Shown here: one piece after another, positions 1 to 9,004 of the stretch | How positions within the stretch are numbered: the stretch's first letter is position 1 | How the letters are laid out: every line of letters begins with the position of its first letter | Assembly: GCA_018262245.1 (NCBI GenBank) | Contig: JAGTRV010000005.1 | Coordinates: 1-40,711, forward strand | Length of the DNA stretch: 40,711 bases | DNA from: Pseudomonadota bacterium | Lineage (GTDB): Bacteria > Pseudomonadota > Gammaproteobacteria > Burkholderiales > Rhodocyclaceae | Direction: 5' to 3' | Translations under genes and position numbers: made by a program | The notes under the pieces: model-generated | What the model was told of the DNA's origin: nothing | The model's input: the letters and a program-made list of their open reading frames with translations, nothing else | Database searches by the model: none

Positions 1-573
1 TCGACCTGGGGCGGCCTGCTCGCTGAAAAGAATATTGCCTGCCTGTACCGTGCCCAGACGCAGGGCAAGGTGCGCATGACGACTTCGCCGCTGCCGCATG
101 AAGGCTTGGGCGTGCCGCAATATGCGTGGATGACCTCGCCGCTGCGTCGTTATTGCGACATGGTCAACCAATGGCAACTGATCGCCTGTTTGAAAGGCGA
201 AACCCCGGCTTTTGCCCAGAAATCGGCCGAATTGTTCGGCGCCATGCGTGATTTTGAGGTCACCTACGCAGCTTATGCCGATTTTCAGCGCCAGATGGAG
301 CGTTACTGGTGCCTGCGCTGGATTCAGCAGCACGGCTTGACTGAAATCGATGCGACCCTGCGCCGCGAGCAGAGCGTCAAGCTTGACCATTTGCCGCTGC
401 TGCTGCGGGTGCCTTCAATTCCGTCCGACCTGTCGCCGGGGCAGCGCATTCGTCTGGCAGTCGAGAGCCTTGATTTGTTGGCTCCGGAAATTACCTGCCG
501 TTTCCTTAATCTGCTTGGCGAAAGCGACGCTGTGGAAGTCGCGGAGGAAGCCGAAGAGGGAGAGGGCGCGTGA
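1..573 (+). CDS. RNase II/R-family 3'-5' exoribonuclease, C-terminal part (5' end outside window)
   Basis: The frame is open from base 1 to the TGA at 571-573, so this is the last 190 residues of a longer protein. The segment YAWMTSPLRRYCDMVNQ (about residues 41-57 of the visible part) is the conserved end of the RNB catalytic domain, where the TSPLRRYxD core helps bind RNA near the active site. The metal-binding aspartates of the family lie upstream of the window. After the RNB domain there is a helical stretch and a short beta-rich tail that could be a reduced S1-like domain, followed by an acidic end. The product would degrade RNA processively from the 3' end in the cytoplasm. The stop overlaps the next start (GTGA). 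RNase II versus RNase R cannot be decided without the N-terminus. Confidence 0.88.
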   Translation, partial: STWGGLLAEKNIACLYRAQTQGKVRMTTSPLPHEGLGVPQYAWMTSPLRRYCDMVNQWQLIACLKGETPAFAQKSAELFGAMRDFEVTYAAYADFQRQMERYWCLRWIQQHGLTEIDATLRREQSVKLDHLPLLLRVPSIPSDLSPGQRIRLAVESLDLLAPEITCRFLNLLGESDAVEVAEEAEEGEGA

Positions 574-1460
574 CAAAGGCGGCCAGGCTGCGCGTATTGC
601 CGACGGTCAAGCAAAACCGTCGCTTGTGGATTGCGCTTGGCGTTTCGCTGTTTATTCATGCCGTTCTGCTCGCGCTGGAATTCAAGTTTCCAGATGCTTC
701 CAAGGCTTTTCGCGAAAGGGCCATGGACATCATCCTGGTCAATGCGAAATCGGCGCGTAAGCCGTCCGATGCTCAGGCGTTGGCGCAAGCCAATCTTGAC
801 GGTGGCGGCAACACCGACGAAAACCGCCGCGCCAAGACGCCGCTGCCGCCAACGCATCAACAGACCGAGGGGGATGCCGTCCAGCAGATGCAGCGCCGTG
901 TTCAGGAACTGGAGTCTGCCCAGCAGCGGCTGCTGACGCAGGCCAAGAGTCTGCGCAACGTCAGCGCTGCGAAAACGGCCAGCGAACAGCCATCACCGGT
1001 GCCCAGTGTCAGCGGTCTTGACCTGGCCGAATCGGCTCGGGCGATGGCTCGGCTGGAAGGTGAGATCAGCAAGTCGGCGGATGAGTACAGCAAGCGCCCG
1101 CGCAAGAAGTTTGTCGGGGCTCGCACAGAAGAGTACGGGTTGGCAGCCTATCTCGATGGCTGGAAGCAAAAAATTGAACGTATCGGCACCTTGAATTACC
1201 CCCCCGAGGCGCGCGGCAAGCTCTACGGTGCGGTGGTGATTTTCGTAGAACTGCGTGCCGAGGACGGTAGCTTGTTCAACGCGGAGATTTCCCGCTCTTC
1301 CGGCCACAAGGTGCTTGATCAGGCAGCCTTGCGCATTCTCCGTATGTCGGCGCCGTTCGGTGCTATTCCGCAGCAGGCGCTGGGCGGCGCGACGGTACTG
1401 TCCTTTGCCCGCACCTGGTACTTCACACAGGGCGATGCCCTGAATACGGCCAGCAAATGA
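570..1460 (+). CDS. TonB-family energy-transducer-like protein
   Basis: This is a 296-residue protein starting with GTG at 570, inside the previous stop. It has a basic N-terminus and one membrane segment at about residues 18-36 ([19 protein letters not shown]). A periplasmic coiled-coil-like stretch follows (about 100-130, rich in Gln/Leu/Glu). The C-terminal domain at about 195-285 matches Ton[20 protein letters not shown] followed by a [19 protein letters not shown]-like segment. TonB proteins couple the ExbBD proton channel to outer-membrane receptors. No exbB or exbD lies nearby, and the classic Pro-rich spacer is replaced by the coiled-coil region, so an envelope role other than receptor energising is possible. 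It is translationally coupled to both neighbours. Family membership is clear; the partner is unknown. Confidence 0.85.
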   Translation: MTKAARLRVLPTVKQNRRLWIALGVSLFIHAVLLALEFKFPDASKAFRERAMDIILVNAKSARKPSDAQALAQANLDGGGNTDENRRAKTPLPPTHQQTEGDAVQQMQRRVQELESAQQRLLTQAKSLRNVSAAKTASEQPSPVPSVSGLDLAESARAMARLEGEISKSADEYSKRPRKKFVGARTEEYGLAAYLDGWKQKIERIGTLNYPPEARGKLYGAVVIFVELRAEDGSLFNAEISRSSGHKVLDQAALRILRMSAPFGAIPQQALGGATVLSFARTWYFTQGDALNTASK

Positions 1461-2281
1461 GCGATTTGTACTGCGTCTTCGGCAATCCGATTGCCCATTC
1501 CAAATCGCCAGCCATTCATGCTGCCTTCGCCGTCCAAACGGCGCAGGATTTGCGCTATGAAGCGCGTCTGGCTGCGGTTGATGGCTTCGGCCAGGCTATT
1601 GCCGAATTCGTTGCGGCGGGCGGCAAGGGGGCGAATGTCACCGTGCCATTCAAGGAAGAAGCCTATCGTCTGGCGACGCGCCTGTCCGACCGTGCGGCGC
1701 GCGCCGGGGCGGTCAATACGCTGGTGTTCGATGGTCCTGAAGTTTTTGGCGACAACACGGATGGCGCTGGGCTGGTTCGTGACATCACGAACAACCTCGG
1801 TTTTTCGCTGGTCGGCAAGCGCATTTTGTTGCTCGGTGCCGGTGGCGCTTCACGCGGGGTCATCGCCCCGTTGCTGGCTGAAAAGCCGGCCTCACTGATC
1901 ATCGCCAACCGCAGCGCCGACAAGGCCGTTGCATTGGCACAGGCATTTGCTGATATGGCGCCGCTGGGGGGCGGAAGTTTTGCAGAAACTGCTGGTAAAA
2001 GCTTCGATCTGGTAATTAACGCTACCTCCGCCAGCCTTTCTGGTGCAAGTCTGCCCCTGCCCCCGGGGATTTTTGCACCGGGTAGCCTGGCTTACGACAT
2101 GATGTATGGCAAAGGTGAAACACCATTCCTGACGCTGGCCCGACAGCAGGGGGCGGCACGTTGTGCCGACGGTCTTGGCATGCTGGTTGAACAGGCGGCG
2201 GAAGCCTTCTTCGTCTGGCGTGGTATTCGCCCGGGTACTGCGCAGGTGCTGGCTGAGCTGAGAGCCAAGCTGGTCGCATGA
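1457..2281 (+). CDS. aroE: Shikimate dehydrogenase (NADP+)
   Basis: A 274-residue protein of normal length for AroE, which reduces 3-dehydroshikimate to shikimate with NADPH in aromatic amino-acid synthesis. Visible motifs in order are the shikimate-binding [12 protein letters not shown] near the N-terminus, the catalytic lysine in [10 protein letters not shown] (K66), the catalytic aspartate in DNTDGAG (D102), the dinucleotide-binding GAGGASRG, and the NRS segment after the second strand that reads the NADP phosphate. K66 and D102 agree closely with the E. coli catalytic pair. It starts at ATG 1457, overlapping the tonB-like stop (ATGA), and its own TGA overlaps the mtgA start, so it is the third gene of a coupled string. 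Confidence 0.97.
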   Translation: MSDLYCVFGNPIAHSKSPAIHAAFAVQTAQDLRYEARLAAVDGFGQAIAEFVAAGGKGANVTVPFKEEAYRLATRLSDRAARAGAVNTLVFDGPEVFGDNTDGAGLVRDITNNLGFSLVGKRILLLGAGGASRGVIAPLLAEKPASLIIANRSADKAVALAQAFADMAPLGGGSFAETAGKSFDLVINATSASLSGASLPLPPGIFAPGSLAYDMMYGKGETPFLTLARQQGAARCADGLGMLVEQAAEAFFVWRGIRPGTAQVLAELRAKLVA

Positions 2282-2973
2282 AAATACTCGGCCGCTGGCT
2301 GAAATTGCTGTTGCTGGGCCTGATTGGCCTCTTCCTGGTCTGGCAGTTGTGGTTGCTCGGCTGGGTCTTGCTTTGGGGTTGGGTCAATCCCGGCGAAACC
2401 CGCTTTATGGCAATCCGTCTGGCCGAGTTGCGCCAGAAAGTGCCGGAGGCCCAACTCAAGCAGCAATGGGTGCCTTACGAGCGGATTTCCATTCACCTCA
2501 AACGCGCCATCATCGCGGCCGAAGATGCCAAGTTCGTCGATCATGAAGGCTTCGACTGGGAAGGCATACAAAAAGCGATGGAAAAGAACCAGAAGAAGGG
2601 ACGTTTCGTCGCCGGTGGTTCGACCATCAGCCAGCAACTGGCCAAAAACCTGTTCTTGACGCCAACCAAGTCATACTTCCGCAAGGTGGAAGAGGCCATC
2701 ATCACCTTGATGCTGGAAAATCTGTGGAGCAAGAAGCGGATTTTCGAGGTTTACCTGAATGTGATCGAGTGGGGCAATGGCGTGTTTGGCGCTGAAGCGG
2801 CCGCCCGTCATTATTACAACACCAGCGCCGCTCAGTTGGGGCCGGAACAGGCGGCCCGTCTGGCCGGCATGGTGCCGAATCCGCGTTATTACGACCGGAA
2901 CCGTAGTGCGCAGGGATTAGGAAGGAAGACCGCGATTATTCTTGCCCGGATGCCTGCTGCTGACGTGCCTTGA
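2278..2973 (+). CDS. mtgA: Monofunctional biosynthetic peptidoglycan transglycosylase
   Basis: A 231-residue GT51 glycosyltransferase that polymerises lipid II into glycan strands at the inner membrane. One N-terminal membrane anchor is visible at about residues 9-38 (Leu/Trp-rich). The GT51 motifs are in order: [12 protein letters not shown] with the catalytic Glu at residue 82, [15 protein letters not shown], and [14 protein letters not shown] with the second conserved Glu. The late GMVPNPRYY segment is also typical. There is no transpeptidase domain, which separates it from class A PBPs, and the length fits MtgA. ATG 2278 overlaps the aroE stop (ATGA). It is the last gene of the operon; I see no good U-tract terminator after it. 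Confidence 0.97.
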   Translation: MKILGRWLKLLLLGLIGLFLVWQLWLLGWVLLWGWVNPGETRFMAIRLAELRQKVPEAQLKQQWVPYERISIHLKRAIIAAEDAKFVDHEGFDWEGIQKAMEKNQKKGRFVAGGSTISQQLAKNLFLTPTKSYFRKVEEAIITLMLENLWSKKRIFEVYLNVIEWGNGVFGAEAAARHYYNTSAAQLGPEQAARLAGMVPNPRYYDRNRSAQGLGRKTAIILARMPAADVP

Positions 2974-3024
2974 GGGCATCCGGCTAGAACGAGTTTGCCG
3001 GGGTTTTGCGCACAAAGGTGGTGC

Positions 3025-3030
3025 TACAAT
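3025..3030 (+). promoter_or_regulatory. Putative sigma70 -10 box for the CorA-type gene
   Basis: TACAAT preceded by GC (GCTACAAT) fits a sigma70 -10 element. No good -35 is found at 16-18 bp spacing. A start near 3037 would give a leader of about 29 nt to ATG 3066. It also argues against any protein start upstream of about 3037. Confidence 0.45.
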
Positions 3031-3065
3031 CGCACTTTGTTTTTGCAATGCAGCATTGGTGTGCC

Positions 3066-4451
3066 ATGCCCGACGATACCCAGACCGAAGCAGATGTCCT
3101 CAAGGAGCATCTGGCCGATGTGCAGGAACTGCTGTCCAAGCACAAGCTTGTCGAAGATATGGTTCGGCGCCAGGAAATGCCACGTCACGAGCTTGTCGAA
3201 GGCTTGGTCCACAAGCAACATACCAATGAGCTTCGCGCGCTCTTCGCGCGGTTGCCGGTTGTTTCGGTGGCACTCATTCTCAGCGCCTTGCCCGAGGACG
3301 ACCGGCTGATTGCCTGGAAGGAAATTGAGGAAGGTCGTCAGGACGACATTCTCGCATTGCTTTCGGACGAAGTTCAGGAGGTGCTGGTGGGGGATGGGCA
3401 CCGTCCAAGCAAGAAGGTGATGGTCAATGCCTTCGAGTTGCACGATGGTCGGCTGAGACAGATCGTCGTCGAACGTCAAACAGACTTTGCTGAAATTTCA
3501 CCGATCTGGATCGATCTGGTCGCGCCGACACCCAGGGTTCGCGAATGGGTCGGCCAGCATTTCGGCCTGGATCTGCCAGACCCCAAAAATCTGACAGACC
3601 TTGAAGCCAGTGCGCGCTTCTATATCGAGGATAACGGCGAACTGCACCTGCACTCCGATTTCCTGCTCGATATGGCCAACGAGTCTCGCAACGTGGCAGT
3701 GGCTTTCATCCTCCACGACGAGATTCTCTTTTCAGTACGCTCGGAAGAACTTCCGGTTTTCCGGCTGCAGCGTCATCGGGCGCGCACCCGGCCTGGCTAT
3801 GTGACCGATGCCAAGGATGTCCTGCTCGATCTGTACGCCGCCGACGCCGAATACTCTGCCGATGCCCTCGAAGATGTCTATGCCTCGTTGGAGGCCGTCG
3901 CCAAGCACGTGTTGAGCACGCACCTGACCGACGAAGTGGCCGGGGTGATCCTAGCCGATGTGGCCAAGCAGGAAGACTTGAACGGGCGTATTCGTCGCAA
4001 TGTGCTGGATACTCGCCGGGCCGTTGCCTTCCTGATGCGCGGCAAGTTCCTGGCGCCGGCACAACAGGAGGATGCCCGCCAGATCCAGCGCGACATCGAG
4101 TCGCTTGATGGTCATACCTCGTTCCTGTTCGGGAAGATCAATTTCCTGATGGACGCGGTGGTCGGCTTCATCAACATCAATCAAAACCAGCGCGTTTCGA
4201 AGCTGACCAAACTTTCCATCATTTTTATGCCGATCAATATCGTGGCCGGTATCGGTGGCATGTCGGAATTTTCGATGATGACCCAAGGAATTCCCTGGCC
4301 GGTTGCCTATGGGGGATTCACGTTGGGTATGGGCGTCGTCGGTTGGCTGACCTATCTCGCCCTGCGCCAGGCCGAGCGGCGCGAAGCGCAGAGCAAGCTG
4401 GAAGAGGCGAGAGCGGTGATGATTTCCTCATCTTCGGCGAAATCGGACTGA
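3066..4451 (+). CDS. CorA-type divalent cation transporter with MgtE_N-like N-terminal domain
   Basis: The frame is open upstream, but the -10 box at 3025-3030 favours ATG 3066 (461 residues, MPDDTQTEAD); ATG 3048 is an alternative. Residues about 1-115 are a helical region with repeated LxxLLS/ALPEDDR-type units resembling the MgtE N-terminal superhelical domain. Residues about 120-380 form a CorA-like soluble domain ending in a long helix. Two membrane helices close the protein (about 385-403 and 413-438). The loop after TM1, normally GMN in CorA, reads GIGGMSEF, with serine at residue 400 in place of Asn. The role is probably Mg2+ (or Co2+/Ni2+/Zn2+) movement across the inner membrane, but the GMN change leaves ion and direction open. 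It is convergent with the SulP gene. Confidence 0.8.
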   Translation: MPDDTQTEADVLKEHLADVQELLSKHKLVEDMVRRQEMPRHELVEGLVHKQHTNELRALFARLPVVSVALILSALPEDDRLIAWKEIEEGRQDDILALLSDEVQEVLVGDGHRPSKKVMVNAFELHDGRLRQIVVERQTDFAEISPIWIDLVAPTPRVREWVGQHFGLDLPDPKNLTDLEASARFYIEDNGELHLHSDFLLDMANESRNVAVAFILHDEILFSVRSEELPVFRLQRHRARTRPGYVTDAKDVLLDLYAADAEYSADALEDVYASLEAVAKHVLSTHLTDEVAGVILADVAKQEDLNGRIRRNVLDTRRAVAFLMRGKFLAPAQQEDARQIQRDIESLDGHTSFLFGKINFLMDAVVGFININQNQRVSKLTKLSIIFMPINIVAGIGGMSEFSMMTQGIPWPVAYGGFTLGMGVVGWLTYLALRQAERREAQSKLEEARAVMISSSSAKSD

Positions 4452-4464
4452 TCTGGTTTCTTGC

Positions 4465-4478
4465 GGTACTGCGGTACC
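4465..4478. terminator. Weak hairpin between convergent genes
   Basis: Arms GGTAC and GTACC flank the loop TGCG in the 30-bp gap between the CorA-type and SulP stop codons. There is no T-run on either strand, so function as an intrinsic terminator is doubtful. Confidence 0.2.
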
Positions 4479-4481
4479 CGG

Positions 4482-6692
4482 CTAGTACTCCTGCCGCATG
4501 GCATTTTCGGTATCGGCGTGGCGCAGGCGCAGAGCGAGGGAGCGGGCCAGTGCCTGAAGCAGGGTCAGTGCCAGTTTCTTGTGCTCCTCGGAGAGGATAT
4601 TGAACTGCTCCTGGGACAGGATGAAAAACTCCGTGTCGCTGGCGGCGACCGCGTCGTTGCCTCGGGGCAAGCCATCGAGAAACGCCAGGCCACCAAAAAA
4701 GTCTCCGCGGCCAAAGGTCGCCACATGTCGGGTTCGGCCCCCACCCAACGGGGCAAAAATCTTTACCGAGCCGTACCGGATCAGATAAATCTCATCGCCT
4801 GCTTCGCCTTGCGAATAGACGACATCACCGGCGGCGTAGTGGCGTTTGACCAAGCATTTTTCCAGATCAGCCAAGGTTTCGTCCTTGCGGTGCTTGAATA
4901 ACTCCATCTCCTGGAGCTCTAGTGGCGTTTCGGTTTCCGGGCTGGCCTGTTCTTCCCGGCTGCCGAGCAGGCGATCCTCAACCCATTCGATGGCGCTATC
5001 CAGTTCGTCGAACAGGCGGACGCTTTCCTGGATGTCGGTGACCCCGGTCTGGGCCAGAAATTCGCGCAGATTACGATTATTCGGCAGGTTTTCCCGGACG
5101 TTGGACAGGATCAGCAGGGCGTTACGTTCAGCCAGTGAATCTCGAACCTGGCTGAGCAGGTGGGCTGCCGTGACATCCACCGACTGAATCCGCTTCATGT
5201 CGAGGATTACGAAATTTCGGCTCTTTAGCTCAGGCTCCAGCTGACTATAAAGCTGCTGGGTGGTGCCAAAAAAAAGGCTGCCCTGCAGTTCGAAGATCAC
5301 CGCCTGGTCACCCTTCTTTTCGAGAATACGGGTCTCGGCTTCGGGGCGATGCCAGCTCGACGACATCTGATTGACGTAGAACTTGTGGCGGACGACGGAG
5401 CCGCCGATCTGCTCGCGCAGAAAAAGGATGATGGAGAGCGCGACGCCGGTAGCCGAAGCGGCAATCAGGCCAATGGTCAGGGCGACGACGACGACGGTGA
5501 CGACAACGCCGAAATCGAAAACCGTCGCCGAAGACTGAACAAAGCGCAGCGGTCCGCGGTCGATCATCCGGATGCCGACCACGATCAGAATGCCGGCCAG
5601 TGCGGCAACCGGAATCCATGCAATGAAGCTGCTCAACAATAGCGCGAAGACAAGGGCCGAGATGCCTTCGACCAGCCCCGAAGCGCGAGTCATCGCTCCG
5701 CTGGACAGATTGACCAGCGTGGCGCCCATCGTGCCGGCGCCGGGAATGCCGCCCACCGACGACGAGGCGATATTGGCAATACCCTGGGCGACCAGCTCGC
5801 GGTTCGGGTTGTGTTGCGAGCGGGTCAGTTGATCGAGGACAACGCAGGTTTTCAGGGTGTCGATCGACAGGAGTACGGCCAGGGTCAAGGCATTGCCGAG
5901 CAGTGCAGCAACCTGGCCCAGTCGCAGATCGCCGATCTCGTTCCAGCGGGCGGTGATCGACTGGATGTAGCCTTCTCCGCTGGCGCCCAAGGGGCCAATA
6001 ACGAGATTGTTGGCCGTGAGTTGGAGCAGGCTTTCGTCTTGCGACGCCAGGGCGAAATAGCAGGCAATTCCGGCGGCGATGCCGAGGATGGTGGCCGGCA
6101 GGCGTCGGGTCAGCCCCGGGCTGAGCCACATGACGAGCATCGTTGTCAGGCCGACGGCCAGCGCCCGCCAGTCCCATAACGATGGGGTGTAAAGCACTTC
6201 GTACCAGCGGGCGCCGGTCGGCGTGCCGAGCAGTTTGCCAATCTGGCTGCCGATGATGATCAGGCCAACACCGGTCAGGTAGCCACTGACCACCGGGTAG
6301 GGGATGTATTTGATCAGTCGGCCAATGCCGACAAAACCGAAGAGCACCTGAAACATGCCGGCGAGCACGCCGAGCATCAGCAGCAACAAGATGATGTTGC
6401 CACCTGGGATTCCCTGGGCGACGAGTTCGATGGCGAAAGCCGAAAGCAAGGCGGCAGCCGGGGCGCAGGGGGCGCTGATCAGACGGTCGGTGCCGCCAAG
6501 GGTGGAGGCGATCAGGCCGATGACCGAGGCGCCAATGATTCCAGCCAGTGCGCCAAGCGCCGCATGGCTGGGGGCGATGGCCGAGTAGATCGTGACACCG
6601 AAGGCGATGGCCGCCGGCAGGGCGACGAGCATGGCCGCCAACCCGCCCCAGAAGTCACCGCTCTGGTAGAGCTTCTTGAAGACATCCTGCAT
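4482..6692 (-). CDS. SulP-family anion transporter with STAS and cyclic-nucleotide-binding domains
   Basis: A 736-residue three-part protein. Residues about 15-420 are the SulP/SLC26 membrane domain with many hydrophobic helices, including the family-typical ALPAAIAFG near the N-terminus and SAPCAPAAALLSAF. Residues about 435-560 form a STAS domain (VIFELQGSLFFGTTQQL, then ILDMKRIQSVDVTAAHLL). Residues about 595-720 form a Crp-like nucleotide-binding barrel (GDVVYSQGEAGDEIYLIRYG). In its phosphate-binding cassette the usual GEL Glu is Gly (FFGGLAFLDGLPRG), while the Arg is kept. The substrate could be sulfate, bicarbonate or another anion; sequence alone does not say. A GGGGAG ribosome site lies upstream of ATG 6692. 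It lies 61 bp after sugE on the same strand and may be read through from it. Confidence 0.9.
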   Translation of the reverse strand: MQDVFKKLYQSGDFWGGLAAMLVALPAAIAFGVTIYSAIAPSHAALGALAGIIGASVIGLIASTLGGTDRLISAPCAPAAALLSAFAIELVAQGIPGGNIILLLLMLGVLAGMFQVLFGFVGIGRLIKYIPYPVVSGYLTGVGLIIIGSQIGKLLGTPTGARWYEVLYTPSLWDWRALAVGLTTMLVMWLSPGLTRRLPATILGIAAGIACYFALASQDESLLQLTANNLVIGPLGASGEGYIQSITARWNEIGDLRLGQVAALLGNALTLAVLLSIDTLKTCVVLDQLTRSQHNPNRELVAQGIANIASSSVGGIPGAGTMGATLVNLSSGAMTRASGLVEGISALVFALLLSSFIAWIPVAALAGILIVVGIRMIDRGPLRFVQSSATVFDFGVVVTVVVVALTIGLIAASATGVALSIILFLREQIGGSVVRHKFYVNQMSSSWHRPEAETRILEKKGDQAVIFELQGSLFFGTTQQLYSQLEPELKSRNFVILDMKRIQSVDVTAAHLLSQVRDSLAERNALLILSNVRENLPNNRNLREFLAQTGVTDIQESVRLFDELDSAIEWVEDRLLGSREEQASPETETPLELQEMELFKHRKDETLADLEKCLVKRHYAAGDVVYSQGEAGDEIYLIRYGSVKIFAPLGGGRTRHVATFGRGDFFGGLAFLDGLPRGNDAVAASDTEFFILSQEQFNILSEEHKKLALTLLQALARSLALRLRHADTENAMRQEY

Positions 6693-6753
6693 GGCGCCAC
6701 TCCCCTTGTCTTTTTATTAAGGGAATCTTACTGCGCTTTTTCAGCCGGCGAGC

Positions 6754-7092
6754 TTAATGGGTGTCAGGGGTGACCAGTTTGAGTCCAATGATGCCGGCGA
6801 CGATCAGCGCAATACAGACGAAGCGCAGCACTTCACGCGATTCATCGAACAGGTAAATGCCGAGAATGGCCGTGCCAACCGCACCAATGCCCGTCCACAC
6901 CGCATAGGCGGTGCCCAGTGGCAGGGTCTTCAGAGACCAAGCAAGCAGGATGACGCTGGCCGCCATGCCGAGCACCGTCCAGACGCTCGGCCACAGCCGG
7001 CTGAAGCCCTCGGTATATTTCATGCCGACTGCCCAGCCGACCTCGCAGAGGCCGGCGATGACCAGGATGCTCCAGGCGGCGCCTGCGTTCAT
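6754..7092 (-). CDS. sugE: SMR-family exporter of the SugE/Gdx (guanidinium) subtype
   Basis: A 112-residue protein with four hydrophobic helices, the standard size for small multidrug resistance proteins, which work as antiparallel dimers in the inner membrane. The N-terminal [19 protein letters not shown] carries the conserved Glu (residue 17) that binds the cationic substrate. The GFSRL after TM1, [18 protein letters not shown] and the closing GIIGLKL match SugE/Gdx rather than EmrE/QacE. Gdx proteins are established guanidinium/proton antiporters. ATG 7092 overlaps the hemL stop (ATGA), so it is translated with hemL. I see no guanidine riboswitch, unlike many free-standing gdx genes. Family call firm; substrate inferred from the subtype. 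Confidence 0.92.
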   Translation of the reverse strand: MNAGAAWSILVIAGLCEVGWAVGMKYTEGFSRLWPSVWTVLGMAASVILLAWSLKTLPLGTAYAVWTGIGAVGTAILGIYLFDESREVLRFVCIALIVAGIIGLKLVTPDTH

Positions 7093-8372
7093 TTCAGGCT
7101 GGCGAAATAGGCGTCAGCTGCAGCGATCGTGCCGGCGATGTCGGCATCTGAGTGGGCGGCCGAAACAAAGCCCGCCTCGAAGGCCGATGGTGCAAAGTAA
7201 TGGCCGGCGTCGAGCATGGCGTGGAAGAAGCGGTTGAAGGCGTCCTTGTCGCAGGCCAGTACTTCGTCGTAGGTACCGGGGCACTGCTCGGCGAAATAGA
7301 GGCCGAACATGCCACCGATGTTCTGGGCGCTGAAGGCAACACCGTGCTTTTTCGCCGCAGCGACCAATCCGTCGCACAACGCCTTGGTCTTCGCGGTCAG
7401 CGCTTCGTAGAAGCCCGGTGCTTGAATCAATTTCAGTGTTGCCAGCCCGGCCGCTGTGGCAATCGGGTTGCCGGACAGTGTGCCGGCCTGATAGACCGGG
7501 CCGAGCGGGGCGATTTTTTCCATGATCTCGCGCTTGCCGCCAAAGGCGCCAAGGGGCATGCCGCCACCAACCACCTTGCCGAAGGTGGACAGGTCAGGGG
7601 TGATGCCGAACAGGCCTTGCGCGCTCTTCAGGCCGACACGGAAGCCGGTCATCACTTCGTCAAAAATCAGCACCGAGCCGTTTTTTGTGCATAGATCGCG
7701 CATGGCATTCAGGAAGGCCTGGGTCGGGGCGATCAGATTCATGTTGCCAACGACCGGCTCGACGATCACCGCGGCGATCTTGTCGCCATGCTTGGCGAAA
7801 GCGTCGGCCAGTTCCTGCGGGTCGTTGTAGGTCAGGACCATGGTTGTTTCGGCCGTGCCGGCCGGGACGCCGCTGGAGGACGGATTGCCGAAGGTGAGCA
7901 GGCCGGAGCCGGCTTTGACCAGCAATCCGTCGGAGTGGCCGTGATAGCAGCCTTCGAACTTGATCAGCACATCGCGACCGGTATGGCCACGAGCCAGGCG
8001 GATCGCGCTCATCGTCGCTTCGGTGCCAGAGGAAACCAGACGCACCATGTCCATCGACGGTACCAGTTCGCACAGCAGGTCGGCGATGTCGACTTCCTTC
8101 TCGGTCGGCGCGCCGAAGGACAGGCCATCGACGACCGCGGCCTGGACGGCAGCGATCACGTCCGGATGGGCGTGGCCGAGGATCATCGGACCCCATGAGC
8201 CGACGTAATCGGTGTACCACTTGCCATCAGCATCCTGTACCTTGGCGCCAACACCCTTCTGGAAGAAACAGGGTGTACCGCCGACCGAGCGGAAGGCGCG
8301 GACGGGAGAATTGACGCCGCCGGGAATGTGGCGCTGGGCGCGTTCGAACAGTTGCTGGTTGCGTGAGGTCAT
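7089..8372 (-). CDS. hemL: Glutamate-1-semialdehyde 2,1-aminomutase
   Basis: A 427-residue PLP enzyme that converts glutamate-1-semialdehyde to 5-aminolevulinate in the C5 route to haem. The sequence has the [16 protein letters not shown] cofactor phosphate-binding region, [10 protein letters not shown], the DEVMTGFR segment with the PLP-binding Asp, and [18 protein letters not shown] with the Schiff-base lysine at residue 266. Full length, with no broken motif. Its ATG overlaps the thiE stop (ATGA) and its stop overlaps the sugE start. It is the third gene of thiD-thiE-hemL-sugE, a pairing of thiamine and haem genes common in betaproteobacteria. Confidence 0.98.
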   Translation of the reverse strand: MTSRNQQLFERAQRHIPGGVNSPVRAFRSVGGTPCFFQKGVGAKVQDADGKWYTDYVGSWGPMILGHAHPDVIAAVQAAVVDGLSFGAPTEKEVDIADLLCELVPSMDMVRLVSSGTEATMSAIRLARGHTGRDVLIKFEGCYHGHSDGLLVKAGSGLLTFGNPSSSGVPAGTAETTMVLTYNDPQELADAFAKHGDKIAAVIVEPVVGNMNLIAPTQAFLNAMRDLCTKNGSVLIFDEVMTGFRVGLKSAQGLFGITPDLSTFGKVVGGGMPLGAFGGKREIMEKIAPLGPVYQAGTLSGNPIATAAGLATLKLIQAPGFYEALTAKTKALCDGLVAAAKKHGVAFSAQNIGGMFGLYFAEQCPGTYDEVLACDKDAFNRFFHAMLDAGHYFAPSAFEAGFVSAAHSDADIAGTIAAADAYFASLK

Positions 8373-9004
8373 GAGTGGGCTTCCTCGAAAAGGCGTTGGT
8401 AGGCGGCAGCGCGCGCCGTGATGTCGGGCGCGCTGAACAAATCGGTAATGACGGCGAGCAGGTCGGCGCCGGCAACGATCAGCGGCGGTGCGTTGTCCAG
8501 TGTGATGCCGCCGATGGCGCAGGTCGCTGCGGGCAATTCGGCTTTGGCGCGAACAAACAGGTCAGTTGTGGCGTTTGCTGCCTGTGGCTTGGTCGGTGAC
8601 GGATAGACAGCACCAAAGGCCACGTAGTCAGCACCCGCCCGGCTGGCTGCCTCGGCGGCCGAGAAGTCGGCATAGCAGGAGGCGCCGAGAATCTTGTCCG
8701 GGCCGAGAATGGCACGGGCGACCACCAGGTTGCCGTCATCCTTGCCGAGGTGCACGCCATCAGCCTGGACCAGTGCGGCCAGCGCCAGATCGTCGTTGAT
8801 CAGCAGGGTTGCGGCAAAACGGCGGGTCAGTTCGCGCAGCGCCTGGGCGCGGGCAACCTGCTCCGGCATCGTGCTCAGCTTGTCGCGGTATTGCACGAGG
8901 CGGCAGCCGCCGGCCAGCGCCGCTTCGACATCGGCGAGCAGCCGGGCGCCGTCGGCGCGGTCGGGGGTGATGGCGTAAAGGCCGCGCAACTTATTCGTTG
9001 CCAT
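8369..9004 (-). CDS. thiE: Thiamine-phosphate synthase
   Basis: This TIM-barrel enzyme joins HMP-diphosphate and thiazole phosphate into thiamine phosphate. Starting at ATG 9004 gives 211 residues ([15 protein letters not shown]); an upstream in-frame ATG at 9043 would only add a tail unlike the family. Motifs are LVQYRDK near the N-terminus, the diphosphate/Mg-binding [26 protein letters not shown], and [13 protein letters not shown] with the serine/threonine loop contacting diphosphate, then AIGGI. The start lies 14 bp inside thiD, and its stop overlaps the hemL start. I see no clear Shine-Dalgarno, so coupling to thiD translation is likely. Confidence 0.95.
   Translation of the reverse strand: MATNKLRGLYAITPDRADGARLLADVEAALAGGCRLVQYRDKLSTMPEQVARAQALRELTRRFAATLLINDDLALAALVQADGVHLGKDDGNLVVARAILGPDKILGASCYADFSAAEAASRAGADYVAFGAVYPSPTKPQAANATTDLFVRAKAELPAATCAIGGITLDNAPPLIVAGADLLAVITDLFSAPDITARAAAYQRLFEEAHS

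Noticed and set aside
4465-4478. Shared bidirectional terminator between the CorA-type and SulP genes
   Set aside because: The stem is only 5 bp and there is no T-run on either side; listed only as a weak hairpin.
5308-6177. 289-codon minus-strand ORF within the SulP gene
   Set aside because: Out of frame with the SulP membrane domain, Arg/Pro-rich, no domain; shadow frame.
7093-7140. Guanidine riboswitch in front of sugE
   Set aside because: The sequence before sugE is hemL coding sequence and the genes overlap; there is no room for a leader.
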